This document shows positions 47,803 to 56,573 of a stretch of DNA of 56,573 nt, in pieces. Below the pieces are notes generated by a model that was not told where the DNA came from, ran no database searches, and saw nothing but the letters and a program-made list of their open reading frames with translations. This DNA is from Vibrio brasiliensis LMG 20546 (GTDB lineage: Bacteria; Pseudomonadota; Gammaproteobacteria; Enterobacterales; Vibrionaceae): assembly GCF_000189255.1 (NCBI RefSeq), contig NZ_AEVS01000111.1:1-56573 (forward strand), written 5' to 3'. The position numbers were made by a program, and so were the translations under genes. Position 1 is the stretch's first letter. Each line of letters starts with the position of its first letter.

Positions 47803-48638
47803 CTAATCGCCAATTGAAATTATTAGTTTTTGCATTTTTGACTATTATCCTAACGATTTTTTTGGGCCTATTTATGAAGATGAAAGGGCCTTTCATGTTC
47901 GCAAACATAACGACAGTTAGCACGGAGCTTGCGTACTCAAGTCCAGCAGAGCTGCCCAGCTCGATTTCATTCGATCTCAGTTATGTTTCCGACGATTTGA
48001 CCAGTGACTATCTTTCGTTTTTGAGTCAGTATCTGGTGGCTGATGGTCAAAGAAGCCTCTTGTCTGATATCGACTCTGTAGTAAAAGCTACTCACTATTT
48101 GATGAGTTTTGGGGATCGTACAAGCAACGGGTTAGCTAGGAACCTAGAGGATGTTTTAGATAAGTCAGGTAGATATCGTAACGTCTGTAGCGAGGCCGCT
48201 AAAGTCTCGTCCGTACTTTTACATGCTTTAGGTTATTCGAGTCGTGTAGTATGGGGTGGGAACCATGTCTTCACTGAAGTTTGGAATGACGAAACTTCAC
48301 AATGGATTTTGCTTGATGCAGACGGACTTGTTATGGCAAAAAATAATGGACAGTTATTAAACTATCTAAATACTAGAAAGTTGGCTTTATCAGATGTGGA
48401 TATCTTTGTCCCAGTAGGTGGTTCTCATGAGGTAGATCAGCAGTATAATAAAGAACTGTACTCTAATTCTCGATTTTTCGTTATTATCGATGCAAATAGA
48501 GTATTTGAATTGCATGATCTTTTTAGGTCACCAGCGTATATTATGTCTTATGTATTTTTGGATTCGAATAGCGAAGTTTCAGGCTTGCAGGTTGAAGAGC
48601 CAGTCTTTAAATCGCTAGGAAATATAGAGTTGTTTTGA
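47799..48638 (+). CDS. Membrane-anchored transglutaminase-like protein
   Basis: The 279-residue protein has one N-terminal membrane anchor (about 7-25, LKLLVFAFLTIILTIFLGL) and a domain outside the cytoplasm with the transglutaminase/cysteine protease triad: Cys130 (RNVCSEAAKVSSVLLHALGY), His156 (GGNHVFTEVW) and Asp173 (WILLDADG). The TTG start overlaps the wzy stop (TTGA) with GGAG 9 bases upstream. Enzymes of this fold form or cut amide bonds. Its placement between wzy and an AsnB-like gene points to a role at the periplasmic stage of glycan assembly. Function is inferred. Confidence 0.75.
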   Translation: MTNRQLKLLVFAFLTIILTIFLGLFMKMKGPFMFANITTVSTELAYSSPAELPSSISFDLSYVSDDLTSDYLSFLSQYLVADGQRSLLSDIDSVVKATHYLMSFGDRTSNGLARNLEDVLDKSGRYRNVCSEAAKVSSVLLHALGYSSRVVWGGNHVFTEVWNDETSQWILLDADGLVMAKNNGQLLNYLNTRKLALSDVDIFVPVGGSHEVDQQYNKELYSNSRFFVIIDANRVFELHDLFRSPAYIMSYVFLDSNSEVSGLQVEEPVFKSLGNIELF

Positions 48639-50531
48639 TGTGTGGTTTTGTTGGTTTAGTTGATTTTTCCGGGGGATTTAGGTCGGATTTTCTGGATTCG
48701 ATGGCAAATGCTATTAACCATCGCGGTCCAGATGATTCTGGGACTTATTTTAGCGAAAAGGATAGTTATCACATAGGTTTAGCGCATAAGCGTTTATCAA
48801 TTCAGGACTTGAGCAATAATGGGCATCAGCCTATGGTTAGCTCATGTAAAGACTATATTATTGTTTTTAATGGAGAAGTGTATAATTTTGATGGTATTAA
48901 AAAAGAGCTCAAACTTTTAAATTATCATTTTAAATCGAATTCAGATACAGAAGTTATCTTGTATAGTTATATGGAGTGGGGCGATAAGTGCTTAGAAAAA
49001 TTTATCGGCATGTTTGCTATATGTATTTATAACAAACAGGATGACTCTCTGTTTATAGCGAGAGATCGATTGGGCGTCAAACCGTTGTACTATTATTTGA
49101 ATGAAGATGTTTTTTTATTTTCCTCTGAGTTGAAATCTTTTCATTCGCATCCAAACTTCCGGGAATCAAAAACAATTAACACTGAAGCTTTAGCCAGCTT
49201 TTTCCAGTATGGTTATATTAACGGACCAATTACAATTTTCGATGGTGCCTATAAGCTAGAACCAGGCACATTTATGATTTTTGATTTATCTAAGGGCGCT
49301 TTTGAAGTCAAAACTTATTGGAGCATCGACGATTGCTTTACTCAGAAGAAAATCAATCTATCAGAAAGTGATCTTGTCGATGAACTTGAATCATTGTTAG
49401 TTGATTCTTACAAGTTGAGAACTGTATCGGACGTCCCTTATGGGGTTTTCCTTAGTGGCGGTTATGATTCCGTTTCCGTTGCATCTTTACTCAGTAAGAA
49501 AACCGATACTAGGATTAAGACGTTTACGATTGGCTTTGATGATAGAGATTACGACGAATCAGAGCAGGCTAGGGAGTTATCCCAGTATTTAGGGACTGAC
49601 CATAAGCAACTAATACTTACCGAAGATGACTTGCTTGATATACTTCACGAATTGCCTGAGATATTTGACGAACCTTTTGGGGATAGTTCTAGTATTCCTA
49701 CTATCGCTGTATCAAGACTAGCAGCTCAAGATGTAAAAGTTGTTTTGTCAGGAGATGGAGGAGAACGAAAACTTTTTTGGTTATGGCAAATATTTACATA
49801 CAAAGAAGTTATTCGAGTTTTACAAGAAGTATAGTGTTCCATCTATATCTGACAAATTAGTTAACGATAAAAGTCTCTACACAGCATTTTCATTTGTCCC
49901 GTTTAAACTCAAGAAATCCAACTTGGTTAGCAAAACCCTAAAGATACTTAGACTTTCTAAATGTTCTACTATCGAATCACTGTATATTGAAGCAAACAAG
50001 TATTTTCTAGATGATGAAGTTAGGCGTTTACTTTCAGTAACCAAGCTCCGCTCAATCGCGTCACTTAGCTCGATGAGGCATATTGATTTTTCTTCATACT
50101 TGCCAGAGGACATCTTACAGAAGGTAGACCGAGCTAGTATGAATGCTTCAATTGAATCTCGAGAACCGATACTTGATCATCGTATAGTCGAGTTTTCGGC
50201 ACGCATACCTGAGTCAGTCCATTATAATGATGAGATAACTAAATCATTGTTAAAAAAAGTGGTACATAGATATGTACCACAAGAATTAATGAGTCGTAAG
50301 AAGAAAGGGTTCTCAATTCCAATAGATAAATGGCTTCAAGGAAAGCTTAAGAATGATATTGATAAGTATATCAATTCGGATTTTTTGTCTGATATTCCAT
50401 ACTTAAATAGTGAAGAAGTGATTTTCTTAAAAGAATCTTATTATAATAAGAGAGGAGTGAATCCTCATAAGATTTGGTTTATTTATACTTTTGTTAAATG
50501 GTATCAAAGGTGGATGATGAATGTCAGATAA
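48638..50531 (+). pseudogene. AsnB-like glutamine-dependent amidotransferase 2, frameshifted
   Basis: The restored product has about 630 residues. Nucleophile Cys2 (MCGFVGLVDF), INHRGPDDSG and IIVFNGEVYNF show the glutaminase domain, and GVFLSGGYDSVSVASL the PP-loop. The second frame has DILQKVDRASMNASIESREPILDHRI. The break is at about 49760-49770: the sequence reads GGAGGAGAACGAAAAC, and removing one A gives GDGGDENFFGYGKY, the conserved motif. This is a one-base insertion, unlike the other three breaks. It overlaps the transglutaminase-like gene by one base. Paralogue 1 lies 5.7 kb upstream. Confidence 0.85.
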
Positions 50532-51702
50532 AATTGTCCTGATGATTAACTCGCTTACTCAAGGCGGAGCTGAACGCATTTTTGTCCAACTAGTGAATGA
50601 TTTTAATTCTCAAGGTTATAAAGTTACAGCTGCTTTTTTAGATGAAGCTACTTTTTATAAGCTACCTGACTCGATTGAAACGATTTATCTCGTAAAGGGG
50701 GAAAAAGAAAGTGGTAAGGTAAAAAAATTCTTCAACTTGTTTAAAGCGGCCATTAGACTTAGGAAGTACATAAAAAATAATAATATAAGTTTGGTTCAGA
50801 GTCACCTTTTTCGCTCAAATTATATTAATATCATCGCAAAGATTTTAGGGGCTGGTCATAAAGCCCATTTAGTTAGCGCTGTGTCTGCAAAAGCTAAATA
50901 TCCTGCTGGTCGATTTCTTTCTAATTTGAGTCGAACCATGATAAGTTTTTTTTATCGTAGAGCTGATCTTCTTATATTCAAGGCTAGAGCGATGGAAAAA
51001 GAGTATATAAACGACTTTCATCTATCTAACCCATCAATAGTAATTAATAATCCCATTAATACGAATTATGTAAATAAAGAACGATTAAGGACAGAAAGCG
51101 CGAAATTCTCATTTGATATTTCTAGAAAATATATTGTTTCTGTAGGTAGATTTCACCCTGATAAGAAACAGTCAGATTTAGTGCTTGCTTTTAGTGAACT
51201 CAATAAGACTTGTCGTGATTATGAATTGATCTTCCTAGGGGACGGACCTACCAAGAGTGAGGTTGAGGATCTAGCGTGCGAGATATGTGCTCCTGGTACG
51301 GTGCATTTTTTGGGGTCTGTAGACAATCCATTTGTATATTTAAATAAAGCTTCTATTTATATCTCGACATCGATAAGTGAGGGGTTTCCTAACGCTTTAG
51401 TTGAAGCTTTGTGTTGTGAAGTCCCCGTAATTTCTACGGATTGTATGACTGGACCTCGTGAAATCTTAGCTCCGGGTAGCGGAGATATTTTTCTGAAAGA
51501 TACCATTGAAGTCGCAGAGTATGGCATATTGGTTCCGATAAACAATGTTGAGTGTTTAGTTGATGCTATCTGTTTATTGAAAAATGAAGGCTCGGATCTC
51601 TATTCAGTGTATAAACGCAAAGCCCCTTTGCGTGCTCAGGATTTTGATTCAAAAGTGATTAATATACGCTACAGAAACTCTTTGGCATTAGGGAATCAGT
51701 AA
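50521..51702 (+). CDS. GT4 family glycosyltransferase
   Basis: The 393-residue GT-B enzyme begins IVLMINSLTQGGAERIFVQLVNDF, with the typical GGAER of the family, and has YIVSVGRFHPDKKQSDLVLAF, YELIFLGDGPTKSEVE and YISTSISEGFPNALVEALCCEVPVISTDCMTGPREIL. The E-x7-E region is EGFPNALVE. A retaining mechanism is expected. The sugar is unknown. The start overlaps the previous gene by 11 bases. Confidence 0.88.
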   Translation: MSDKIVLMINSLTQGGAERIFVQLVNDFNSQGYKVTAAFLDEATFYKLPDSIETIYLVKGEKESGKVKKFFNLFKAAIRLRKYIKNNNISLVQSHLFRSNYINIIAKILGAGHKAHLVSAVSAKAKYPAGRFLSNLSRTMISFFYRRADLLIFKARAMEKEYINDFHLSNPSIVINNPINTNYVNKERLRTESAKFSFDISRKYIVSVGRFHPDKKQSDLVLAFSELNKTCRDYELIFLGDGPTKSEVEDLACEICAPGTVHFLGSVDNPFVYLNKASIYISTSISEGFPNALVEALCCEVPVISTDCMTGPREILAPGSGDIFLKDTIEVAEYGILVPINNVECLVDAICLLKNEGSDLYSVYKRKAPLRAQDFDSKVINIRYRNSLALGNQ

Positions 51703-51718
51703 TAACGAAGTGGCGCTC

Positions 51719-52858
51719 ATGAATAAAACAATTTTGATAGTTGTAAACGTAGATTGGTTTTTTGTTTCTCATAGACTGCCTATTGCTTTGCGTGCGATTG
51801 AACAAGGGTACACAGTTCATTTGGCATCATCTTTTTCTACTCACAAAGCTAAACTTACGCAACTAGGTATAGTCTGTCATGATATCCCATTTACGAGAAG
51901 TGGAAGTTCTTTGGTGTCTGAAGGTAAGGTTTTGTTAAGGCTTAGAAAATTGATAGCGGCTTTAAAGCCGGACTTAGTTCACGCAATCACAATTAAGCCT
52001 GTTTTGTATACTGGTTTATCTCTTCAATCTTTTTCTCGCCCACCTGCTTTTGTAGCGGCTATATCAGGGTTAGGCTATGTCTTCAGTGCCGATACAAAGA
52101 AAGCTAAGTTTGTAAAGCTACTAGTATCTATGTTTTATAGGTTAGCATTAAGAGGTAAGCGCAAAACGGTAATATTTCAGAACGACTCGGATCAAAACAT
52201 TTTATCAAACATTATTGAACTGCCAGCAAGCCAACGAACCTTAATTAAGGGCTCAGGTGTTGACCTTAACTTGTATCATCATAGACCAGAGTCTGCGGAG
52301 GAAAGGGAGATTGTGTCGATGGCTTGTCGATTGCTCAAAGAAAAAGGTGTCTACGAATTTGTAGAAGCTGCGAAGATAATAAAATGTAAGCGTCCCAAGA
52401 CAGCGTTCTGGCTAATTGGTAGTATTGACCCTGAAAACCCTAACTCAGTAGAGCAAGGTGAGATAGATAGATGGGTTGATAGTGGGGTCATTGAAGCATT
52501 GGGTCATCGTACTGATATACCAGAGCTATTTGCTCGCTCAAGCGTTGTGACTATGCCTTCTTTTTATGGAGAGGGCGTACCAAAAGTGCTTATTGAAGCC
52601 GCTGCTTGCGGTAGGCCTGTAGTAACTACTGATAACCCCGGGTGTCGAGACGCTATTATTGATAATGTGTCGGGGTTACTTGTTCCTACTAAAGATTCGC
52701 AGGCGCTGGCTGAAGCTATAATGGTTTTGTTACTTGATAAGGAAAAGAGGGCTGAAATGGGAGAACAGGCGCGTCGTTACGCGGTGCGGGAGTTTGATGT
52801 AAATAATGTAGTCTCAAGGCATATTGAGATTTATAAGTTCCTTATAGAGAGCAAATGA
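51719..52858 (+). CDS. GT4 family glycosyltransferase
   Basis: The 379-residue protein begins MNKTILIVVNVDWFFVSHRLPIALRAIEQGY and has VSMACRLLKEKGVYEFVEAAKII and SFYGEGVPKVLIEAAACGRPVVTTDNPGCRDAI. This is the group that adds an N-acetylhexosamine to the lipid-linked first sugar (PglA/WbpT-like). It stands just before the genes for making and loading the first sugar. I use the ATG at 51719; a GTG at 51710 has no ribosome-binding site. The stop overlaps the next start (ATGA). Confidence 0.85.
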   Translation: MNKTILIVVNVDWFFVSHRLPIALRAIEQGYTVHLASSFSTHKAKLTQLGIVCHDIPFTRSGSSLVSEGKVLLRLRKLIAALKPDLVHAITIKPVLYTGLSLQSFSRPPAFVAAISGLGYVFSADTKKAKFVKLLVSMFYRLALRGKRKTVIFQNDSDQNILSNIIELPASQRTLIKGSGVDLNLYHHRPESAEEREIVSMACRLLKEKGVYEFVEAAKIIKCKRPKTAFWLIGSIDPENPNSVEQGEIDRWVDSGVIEALGHRTDIPELFARSSVVTMPSFYGEGVPKVLIEAAACGRPVVTTDNPGCRDAIIDNVSGLLVPTKDSQALAEAIMVLLLDKEKRAEMGEQARRYAVREFDVNNVVSRHIEIYKFLIESK

Positions 52859-53811
52859 TGTCAGTTTTGGTAACGGGTGCTTCTGGTTTTATCGGTCGTA
52901 ATTTGTTAGAGCGGCTTCCCAAGGAAAGCACCATTGCCCTTGGTCGAACCAAGCCTAAAGGTTTATTCCAATACAAGTTTGTTAAATCAAACATCGATGG
53001 TGTTACAGATTATTCTGATGTGTTAATGGGCGTAAGGTGCATAGTTCACTTAGCTGCTCGTGTACATGTTATGAAAGACTGTGTTGATAATCCTCTAGAA
53101 TCTTATAGAGCGGTTAATACTTACGGAACAGCAAATCTTGCTCGTCAAGCGGCTAACGCAGGAGTTAAGCGGTTTGTATTTATCAGCAGCATCAAAGTTA
53201 ACGGAGAGAGTACTATCTACGGGAGGCCGTATACACCTTTCGATATTCGAAACCCGAAAGATGATTATGCCTTGTCAAAATCTGAAGCAGAGCTGGAACT
53301 TTTATCAATTAGCAAAGAGACAGGTATGGAAGTTGTGATCATTCGTCCAACCTTAGTCTATGGCCCTAATGTTAAGGCAAATTTTTCGTCACTAATGAAT
53401 TTGGTATCAAAAGGAATACCGTTACCATTTGGCAGAATAACGCATAATAAGCGTAGTCTTGTCTTTGTTGATAACCTCGTTGATCTAATTGTCAGTTGTT
53501 TAGATCACCCTAATGCTGTTGGCCAAGTATTTCTTGTCTCAGATGATTGTGATATTTCCACTTCTCAGATGGTGGGAGAGATGTCAGAAGCCCTCGGGGT
53601 ATCTCAATGGCAAATACCAATACCAATATTGTGTTATAAGTTATACGGAAAATTGTTCAAAAAGTCAGATGTTACAGATAGGTTAATCGGCTCTCTACAA
53701 GTCGATATTTCACACACTAAAGATACATTGGGATGGACACCTTTGAGAACTCTTCATGAAGGTATGATAGAAACGGGCAATGCGTTTTTGGAGTACAAAA
53801 AGGTAACTTAA
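52855..53811 (+). CDS. wbpV: NAD-dependent epimerase/4-reductase (WbpV-like)
   Basis: The 318-residue SDR protein has VLVTGASGFIGRNLLERL and DYALSKSEAE (YxxxK), followed by VIIRPTLVYGPNVKANF. It resembles WbpV/WbiG-type 4-reductases, which reduce UDP-4-keto-6-deoxy-GlcNAc made by WbpM to UDP-QuiNAc. With the small transferase and WbpM downstream this gives the order wbpV, phosphoglycosyl transferase, wbpM. The start is one of two adjacent ATG codons overlapping the previous stop. Confidence 0.85.
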   Translation: MMSVLVTGASGFIGRNLLERLPKESTIALGRTKPKGLFQYKFVKSNIDGVTDYSDVLMGVRCIVHLAARVHVMKDCVDNPLESYRAVNTYGTANLARQAANAGVKRFVFISSIKVNGESTIYGRPYTPFDIRNPKDDYALSKSEAELELLSISKETGMEVVIIRPTLVYGPNVKANFSSLMNLVSKGIPLPFGRITHNKRSLVFVDNLVDLIVSCLDHPNAVGQVFLVSDDCDISTSQMVGEMSEALGVSQWQIPIPILCYKLYGKLFKKSDVTDRLIGSLQVDISHTKDTLGWTPLRTLHEGMIETGNAFLEYKKVT

Positions 53812-53815
53812 AAAA

Positions 53816-54364
53816 ATGATACGTATTATTGATTTTGTAGCCGCATTTTTGGGACTGTTACTTGTGTGGCCTATTCTATTAACTATTGTTGTTATAGGTC
53901 TCTTCGATACAGGTTCACCAGTTTTTATTCAAGAACGCGTTGGACGAAACAAGAAACCGTTTAAGTTGATCAAGTTCCGAACAATGTCTGTTGAAACAAA
54001 ATCGGTTGCTTCTCACTTGGCAAACACTAACTCCATAACTAAGTTGGGTTCCTTTTTACGCAAAACTAAAATTGATGAATTACCACAACTGATTAATGTA
54101 GTTAAAGGCGAAATGAGTTTAGTCGGACCTAGACCTAATTTGTTCAACCAGACTGATCTAATTCAAGAGCGTGATGCTTTAGGTATATACGATGTTCTCC
54201 CCGGCATTACTGGACTTGCTCAGGTAAAAAATATTGATATGTCCACCCCTGAGCTTTTAGCAAGAACGGATAAACAGATGATTGATGGCCTAAACTTAAA
54301 ACATTACTTAAAGTATATTGTAATGACAGTTACGGGAAGTGGTTCCGGTGATGCAATAAAATAG
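53816..54364 (+). CDS. Small (PglC-type) phosphoglycosyl transferase
   Basis: The 182-residue protein is the catalytic core of the monotopic sugar transferase family: a re-entrant N-terminal segment (about 4-30), GSPVFIQERVGRNKKPFKLIKFRTM, KIDELPQLINVVKGEMSLVGPRP (Asp-Glu catalytic pair in KIDELPQ), and the end GITGLAQV. It starts repeat-unit assembly by moving a phospho-sugar to undecaprenyl phosphate. It differs in fold from P. aeruginosa WbpL (WecA type) although the neighbours match. QuiNAc-1-phosphate is the likely donor moiety. Confidence 0.9.
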   Translation: MIRIIDFVAAFLGLLLVWPILLTIVVIGLFDTGSPVFIQERVGRNKKPFKLIKFRTMSVETKSVASHLANTNSITKLGSFLRKTKIDELPQLINVVKGEMSLVGPRPNLFNQTDLIQERDALGIYDVLPGITGLAQVKNIDMSTPELLARTDKQMIDGLNLKHYLKYIVMTVTGSGSGDAIK

Positions 54365-54672
54365 AAGATCACTAAAGCAACATCGTTGATGTGATAATCT
54401 CTTTGAGACGACCTCTCATTACTTTAGCTATATAGAGGCAGTGGTTTGCAGTCTTTGATAAGCAACTTTAATTATTAACTATTTACAAGCAGTGTTACTT
54501 ATATAAAAGGTGTTCGTTGGGCATCAATATTATGTCTCGTGGCTACAACTAGTAGATAGTGGCTACTTTGGCATGGGAAGTAGTTATCTTTCATAACTGC
54601 TCGATAAGCTCTCTACTCACTTGCTGCACAATCGCGTTTTAGGTTTTGTGCAGTAAAATTAAGATAAACGTT
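54365..54672. other. Spacer before wbpM
   Basis: This 308-base space contains a short inverted repeat, CTGCACAA (54624-54631) and TTGTGCAG (54646-54653), 19 bases before the wbpM ATG. It also holds two GTGGCTAC direct repeats near 54539 and 54559. No convincing promoter, terminator or open frame was found. The inverted repeat may affect wbpM translation or be an operator. Confidence 0.5.
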
Positions 54673-56573
54673 ATGGCTAGACTCAATTTTATATGGAATA
54701 TGTCGCGTTTTAATAAACGCTTGATCAGTGTGTTAATAGATACTGTCTTTATCATCGCGTCTTTTTATGCGGCTTATTGGACTCGTATTGGGCACATAAA
54801 GCCTCTTGAAGACATCTTCACACAATATGTCGTGCTCGGGACATTACTCGTAACTATCTTTGTATTTTCCAAACTTGGTCTCTATCGAGCTGTCCTACGT
54901 TATCTAACTTTTCATGCGTTAGCTGTAGTAAGTGTGGGGACCATCATATCCGCAGCTTCAATATCTATTCTAGCTTTTTACTTCGATGCTCCAATACCGA
55001 GATCAGTACCAATTATTTATGGAGCATTTTTGTGCTTACTGTGTGGAGGGGCTAGATTAGTAGTTAGAGTTCTTGTTTCGCAAAGTAATGGCAAAGGTAA
55101 AAAAAGTGTCCTTATCTATGGTGCTGGCTCTGCGGGTCGACAATTAGCTCTTGCATTACGATCTTCAGAAACCCATAAAGTAGTCGGTTTTATTGACGAG
55201 GATAAAACGCTCTACAATACCATTATTATGGGCTTGAAAGTTAAAGGTATTAGTAGAGCAGAATCATTGATAGAGAAGCACTCTGTCAGTCAAATATTAC
55301 TAGCTGTTCCGAGCGCTTCAAGGGCTCGTCGAAAAGAGATTCTAGACTCTTTGGTACATCTCTCAGCAGAAGTTTTAACTGTTCCTGACATGAAAGATAT
55401 CGTAGAAGGCAAAGCAAAAATCGACGAGTTAAAAGATGTTGAGATAGAAGATCTACTTGGTCGAGATTCGGTTGCTCCGCAGCAAGCTCTGATGGAGGCT
55501 AATATCAAAGGTAAAGTTGTTATGGTCACCGGAGCTGGCGGTTCTATTGGTTCTGAACTTTGTCGTCAAATTATTCGTCAAAAGCCTCAATCCCTAATTC
55601 TATTTGAGCTATCCGAGTTTGGCTTATATCAAGTTGATAGAGAACTCTCTAACTTAGTTTCGAGTGAAGGTCTGAGTGTTGAAATAATTCCATTATTGGG
55701 CTCTGTGCAAAGGATTAATCGTCTTGCTACTGCAATGAAGAGCTTTGGTGTGCAAACCGTGTATCATGCTGCTGCATATAAGCATGTTCCATTGGTGGAA
55801 TACAATGTAGTGGAAGGAGTGAGAAACAACGTCTTTGGTACCTACTACACAGCGAAAGCAGCCATTGAAGCTAGAGTTGAGTCTTTCGTGCTTATTTCTA
55901 CCGATAAAGCGGTGCGCCCAACCAATGTTATGGGGACCACTAAACGTATGGCTGAACTAGGTCTTCAAGCACTAGCTGAGCAAGAAAACGCAAAAGAGCA
56001 TGGAACTCGTTTTTGTATGGTTCGATTTGGTAATGTTCTAGGCTCTTCTGGTTCGGTTATTCCATTGTTTAAAAAGCAAATTGCCAATGGTGGCCCTATC
56101 ACCGTTACTCACCCAGAGATTATCCGTTACTTTATGACAATCCCAGAAGCAGCGCAGTTGGTGATTCAAGCCGGTGCAATGGGCAAAGGTGGGGACGTGT
56201 TTGTTCTTGATATGGGTGAACCAGTAAAAATAACTGATCTCGCGGTAAATCTTGTTCAGTTGTCAGGGTTAGAAGTTAAAGATGAAAGTAACCCATACGG
56301 AGATATAGCTATTGAGTTTTCTGGTCTCCGACCGGGTGAGAAATTATTTGAAGAACTTTTGATTGGCGATAATGTTGGTGAGACAGCTCACCCTCGAATT
56401 ATGACAGCTAATGAGCGCTTTCTTCCTTTAGATCAGTATATAGAGCTTACAGAAAAACTAGATGTAGCTTGTCATAACTTTGAGCATGATGAGATTCGTA
56501 AGTTATTGCTTGAAGCACCCACCGATTTCAATCCAACTGACGGAATTGGTGATCTTGTCTGGCAAAAGCTTCA
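54673..56573 (+). CDS. wbpM: UDP-GlcNAc 4,6-dehydratase, membrane type (partial)
   Basis: The frame is open to the window edge (633 codons read) and lacks its end. Four membrane segments occupy about residues 15-125, then a first nucleotide-binding domain (SVLIYGAGSAGRQLALALRS), then the catalytic SDR domain (VMVTGAGGSIGSELCRQIIRQKP). The catalytic region reads LISTDKAVRPTNVMGTTKR, with Met at the usual Tyr position and Lys four residues on, the S-M-K type known for WbpM. It makes UDP-4-keto-6-deoxy-GlcNAc, the precursor of QuiNAc or FucNAc. The ATG at 54673 has only a weak ribosome-binding site. Confidence 0.95.
   Translation, partial: MARLNFIWNMSRFNKRLISVLIDTVFIIASFYAAYWTRIGHIKPLEDIFTQYVVLGTLLVTIFVFSKLGLYRAVLRYLTFHALAVVSVGTIISAASISILAFYFDAPIPRSVPIIYGAFLCLLCGGARLVVRVLVSQSNGKGKKSVLIYGAGSAGRQLALALRSSETHKVVGFIDEDKTLYNTIIMGLKVKGISRAESLIEKHSVSQILLAVPSASRARRKEILDSLVHLSAEVLTVPDMKDIVEGKAKIDELKDVEIEDLLGRDSVAPQQALMEANIKGKVVMVTGAGGSIGSELCRQIIRQKPQSLILFELSEFGLYQVDRELSNLVSSEGLSVEIIPLLGSVQRINRLATAMKSFGVQTVYHAAAYKHVPLVEYNVVEGVRNNVFGTYYTAKAAIEARVESFVLISTDKAVRPTNVMGTTKRMAELGLQALAEQENAKEHGTRFCMVRFGNVLGSSGSVIPLFKKQIANGGPITVTHPEIIRYFMTIPEAAQLVIQAGAMGKGGDVFVLDMGEPVKITDLAVNLVQLSGLEVKDESNPYGDIAIEFSGLRPGEKLFEELLIGDNVGETAHPRIMTANERFLPLDQYIELTEKLDVACHNFEHDEIRKLLLEAPTDFNPTDGIGDLVWQKL

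Overview
The window is a chromosomal segment from a gammaproteobacterium, almost certainly a Vibrio. The left part keeps the Vibrio order yicC / rph-pyrE / lpxM-lpxL-slmA / coaBC / radC / rpmB-rpmG / small membrane protein-mutM / coaD. The middle is a lipopolysaccharide (LPS) core locus with a Kdo kinase (kdkA) and a single waaA, ending at hldD. In Vibrio cholerae the O-antigen genes also begin beyond hldD (gmhD). No tRNA, rRNA, CRISPR array or complete insertion sequence was recognised.

Region 1 (1-14011) is housekeeping. A secreted lipoprotein with a metzincin-like HExxHxxGxxD site lies behind three A/T-rich inverted repeats. Then come yicC, rph-pyrE (with an attenuator-like hairpin), two late acyltransferases of lipid A, slmA, coaBC, radC, the L28-L33 operon, a small membrane protein, mutM, a UDP-glucuronate-epimerase-like gene and coaD. 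Two ~145-bp copies of a dispersed repeat and two heptanucleotide arrays (about 15 x GTCTCTC and 10 x GAAACTC) sit in the intergenic spaces. The second array ends 10 bases before the mutM start codon.

Region 2 (14119-28221) builds the LPS core. It holds five GT9 (heptosyltransferase-family) genes, one of them waaF, a GT2 glucosyltransferase, kdkA, a pyruvyltransferase-family gene, waaA, a DXD glycosyltransferase, a frameshifted O-antigen ligase gene (waaL), a fused glycosyltransferase/NodB deacetylase and hldD. The genes from hldD to waaA form one minus-strand operon.

Region 3 (28593 to the right edge) is an O-antigen/capsule locus, A/T-rich and all on the plus strand. A tviB-like dehydrogenase is followed by an RfaH ops-like element, then a tviC-like epimerase, neuA-neuB-neuC (CMP-sialic acid), and a hisF2-hisH2-wbpG trio known to turn N-acetyl groups into acetamidino groups. 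Next come a second pyruvyltransferase, a capsule-type transferase, wzx, GT4 enzymes, a CapK/PaaK-like adenylating enzyme, two AsnB-like amidotransferases, a DUF2334 protein, wzy and a membrane-anchored transglutaminase-like protein. The end (wbpV-like reductase, small phosphoglycosyl transferase, wbpM) has the order seen at the end of the Pseudomonas aeruginosa O6 locus. It predicts QuiNAc as the initiating sugar and GalNAcA/GlcNAcA-type uronic acids that may be amidated. Overall the locus predicts an acidic glycan with a nonulosonic acid and unusual amide/amidine chemistry.

Four polysaccharide genes (waaL, capK-like, both asnB-like) are each broken by a single-base indel, three of them a one-base shortening of a homopolymer. 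Either these are sequencing errors or the strain has a degraded or switchable surface glycan. All calls come from reading the sequence and its translations; no database search was run.
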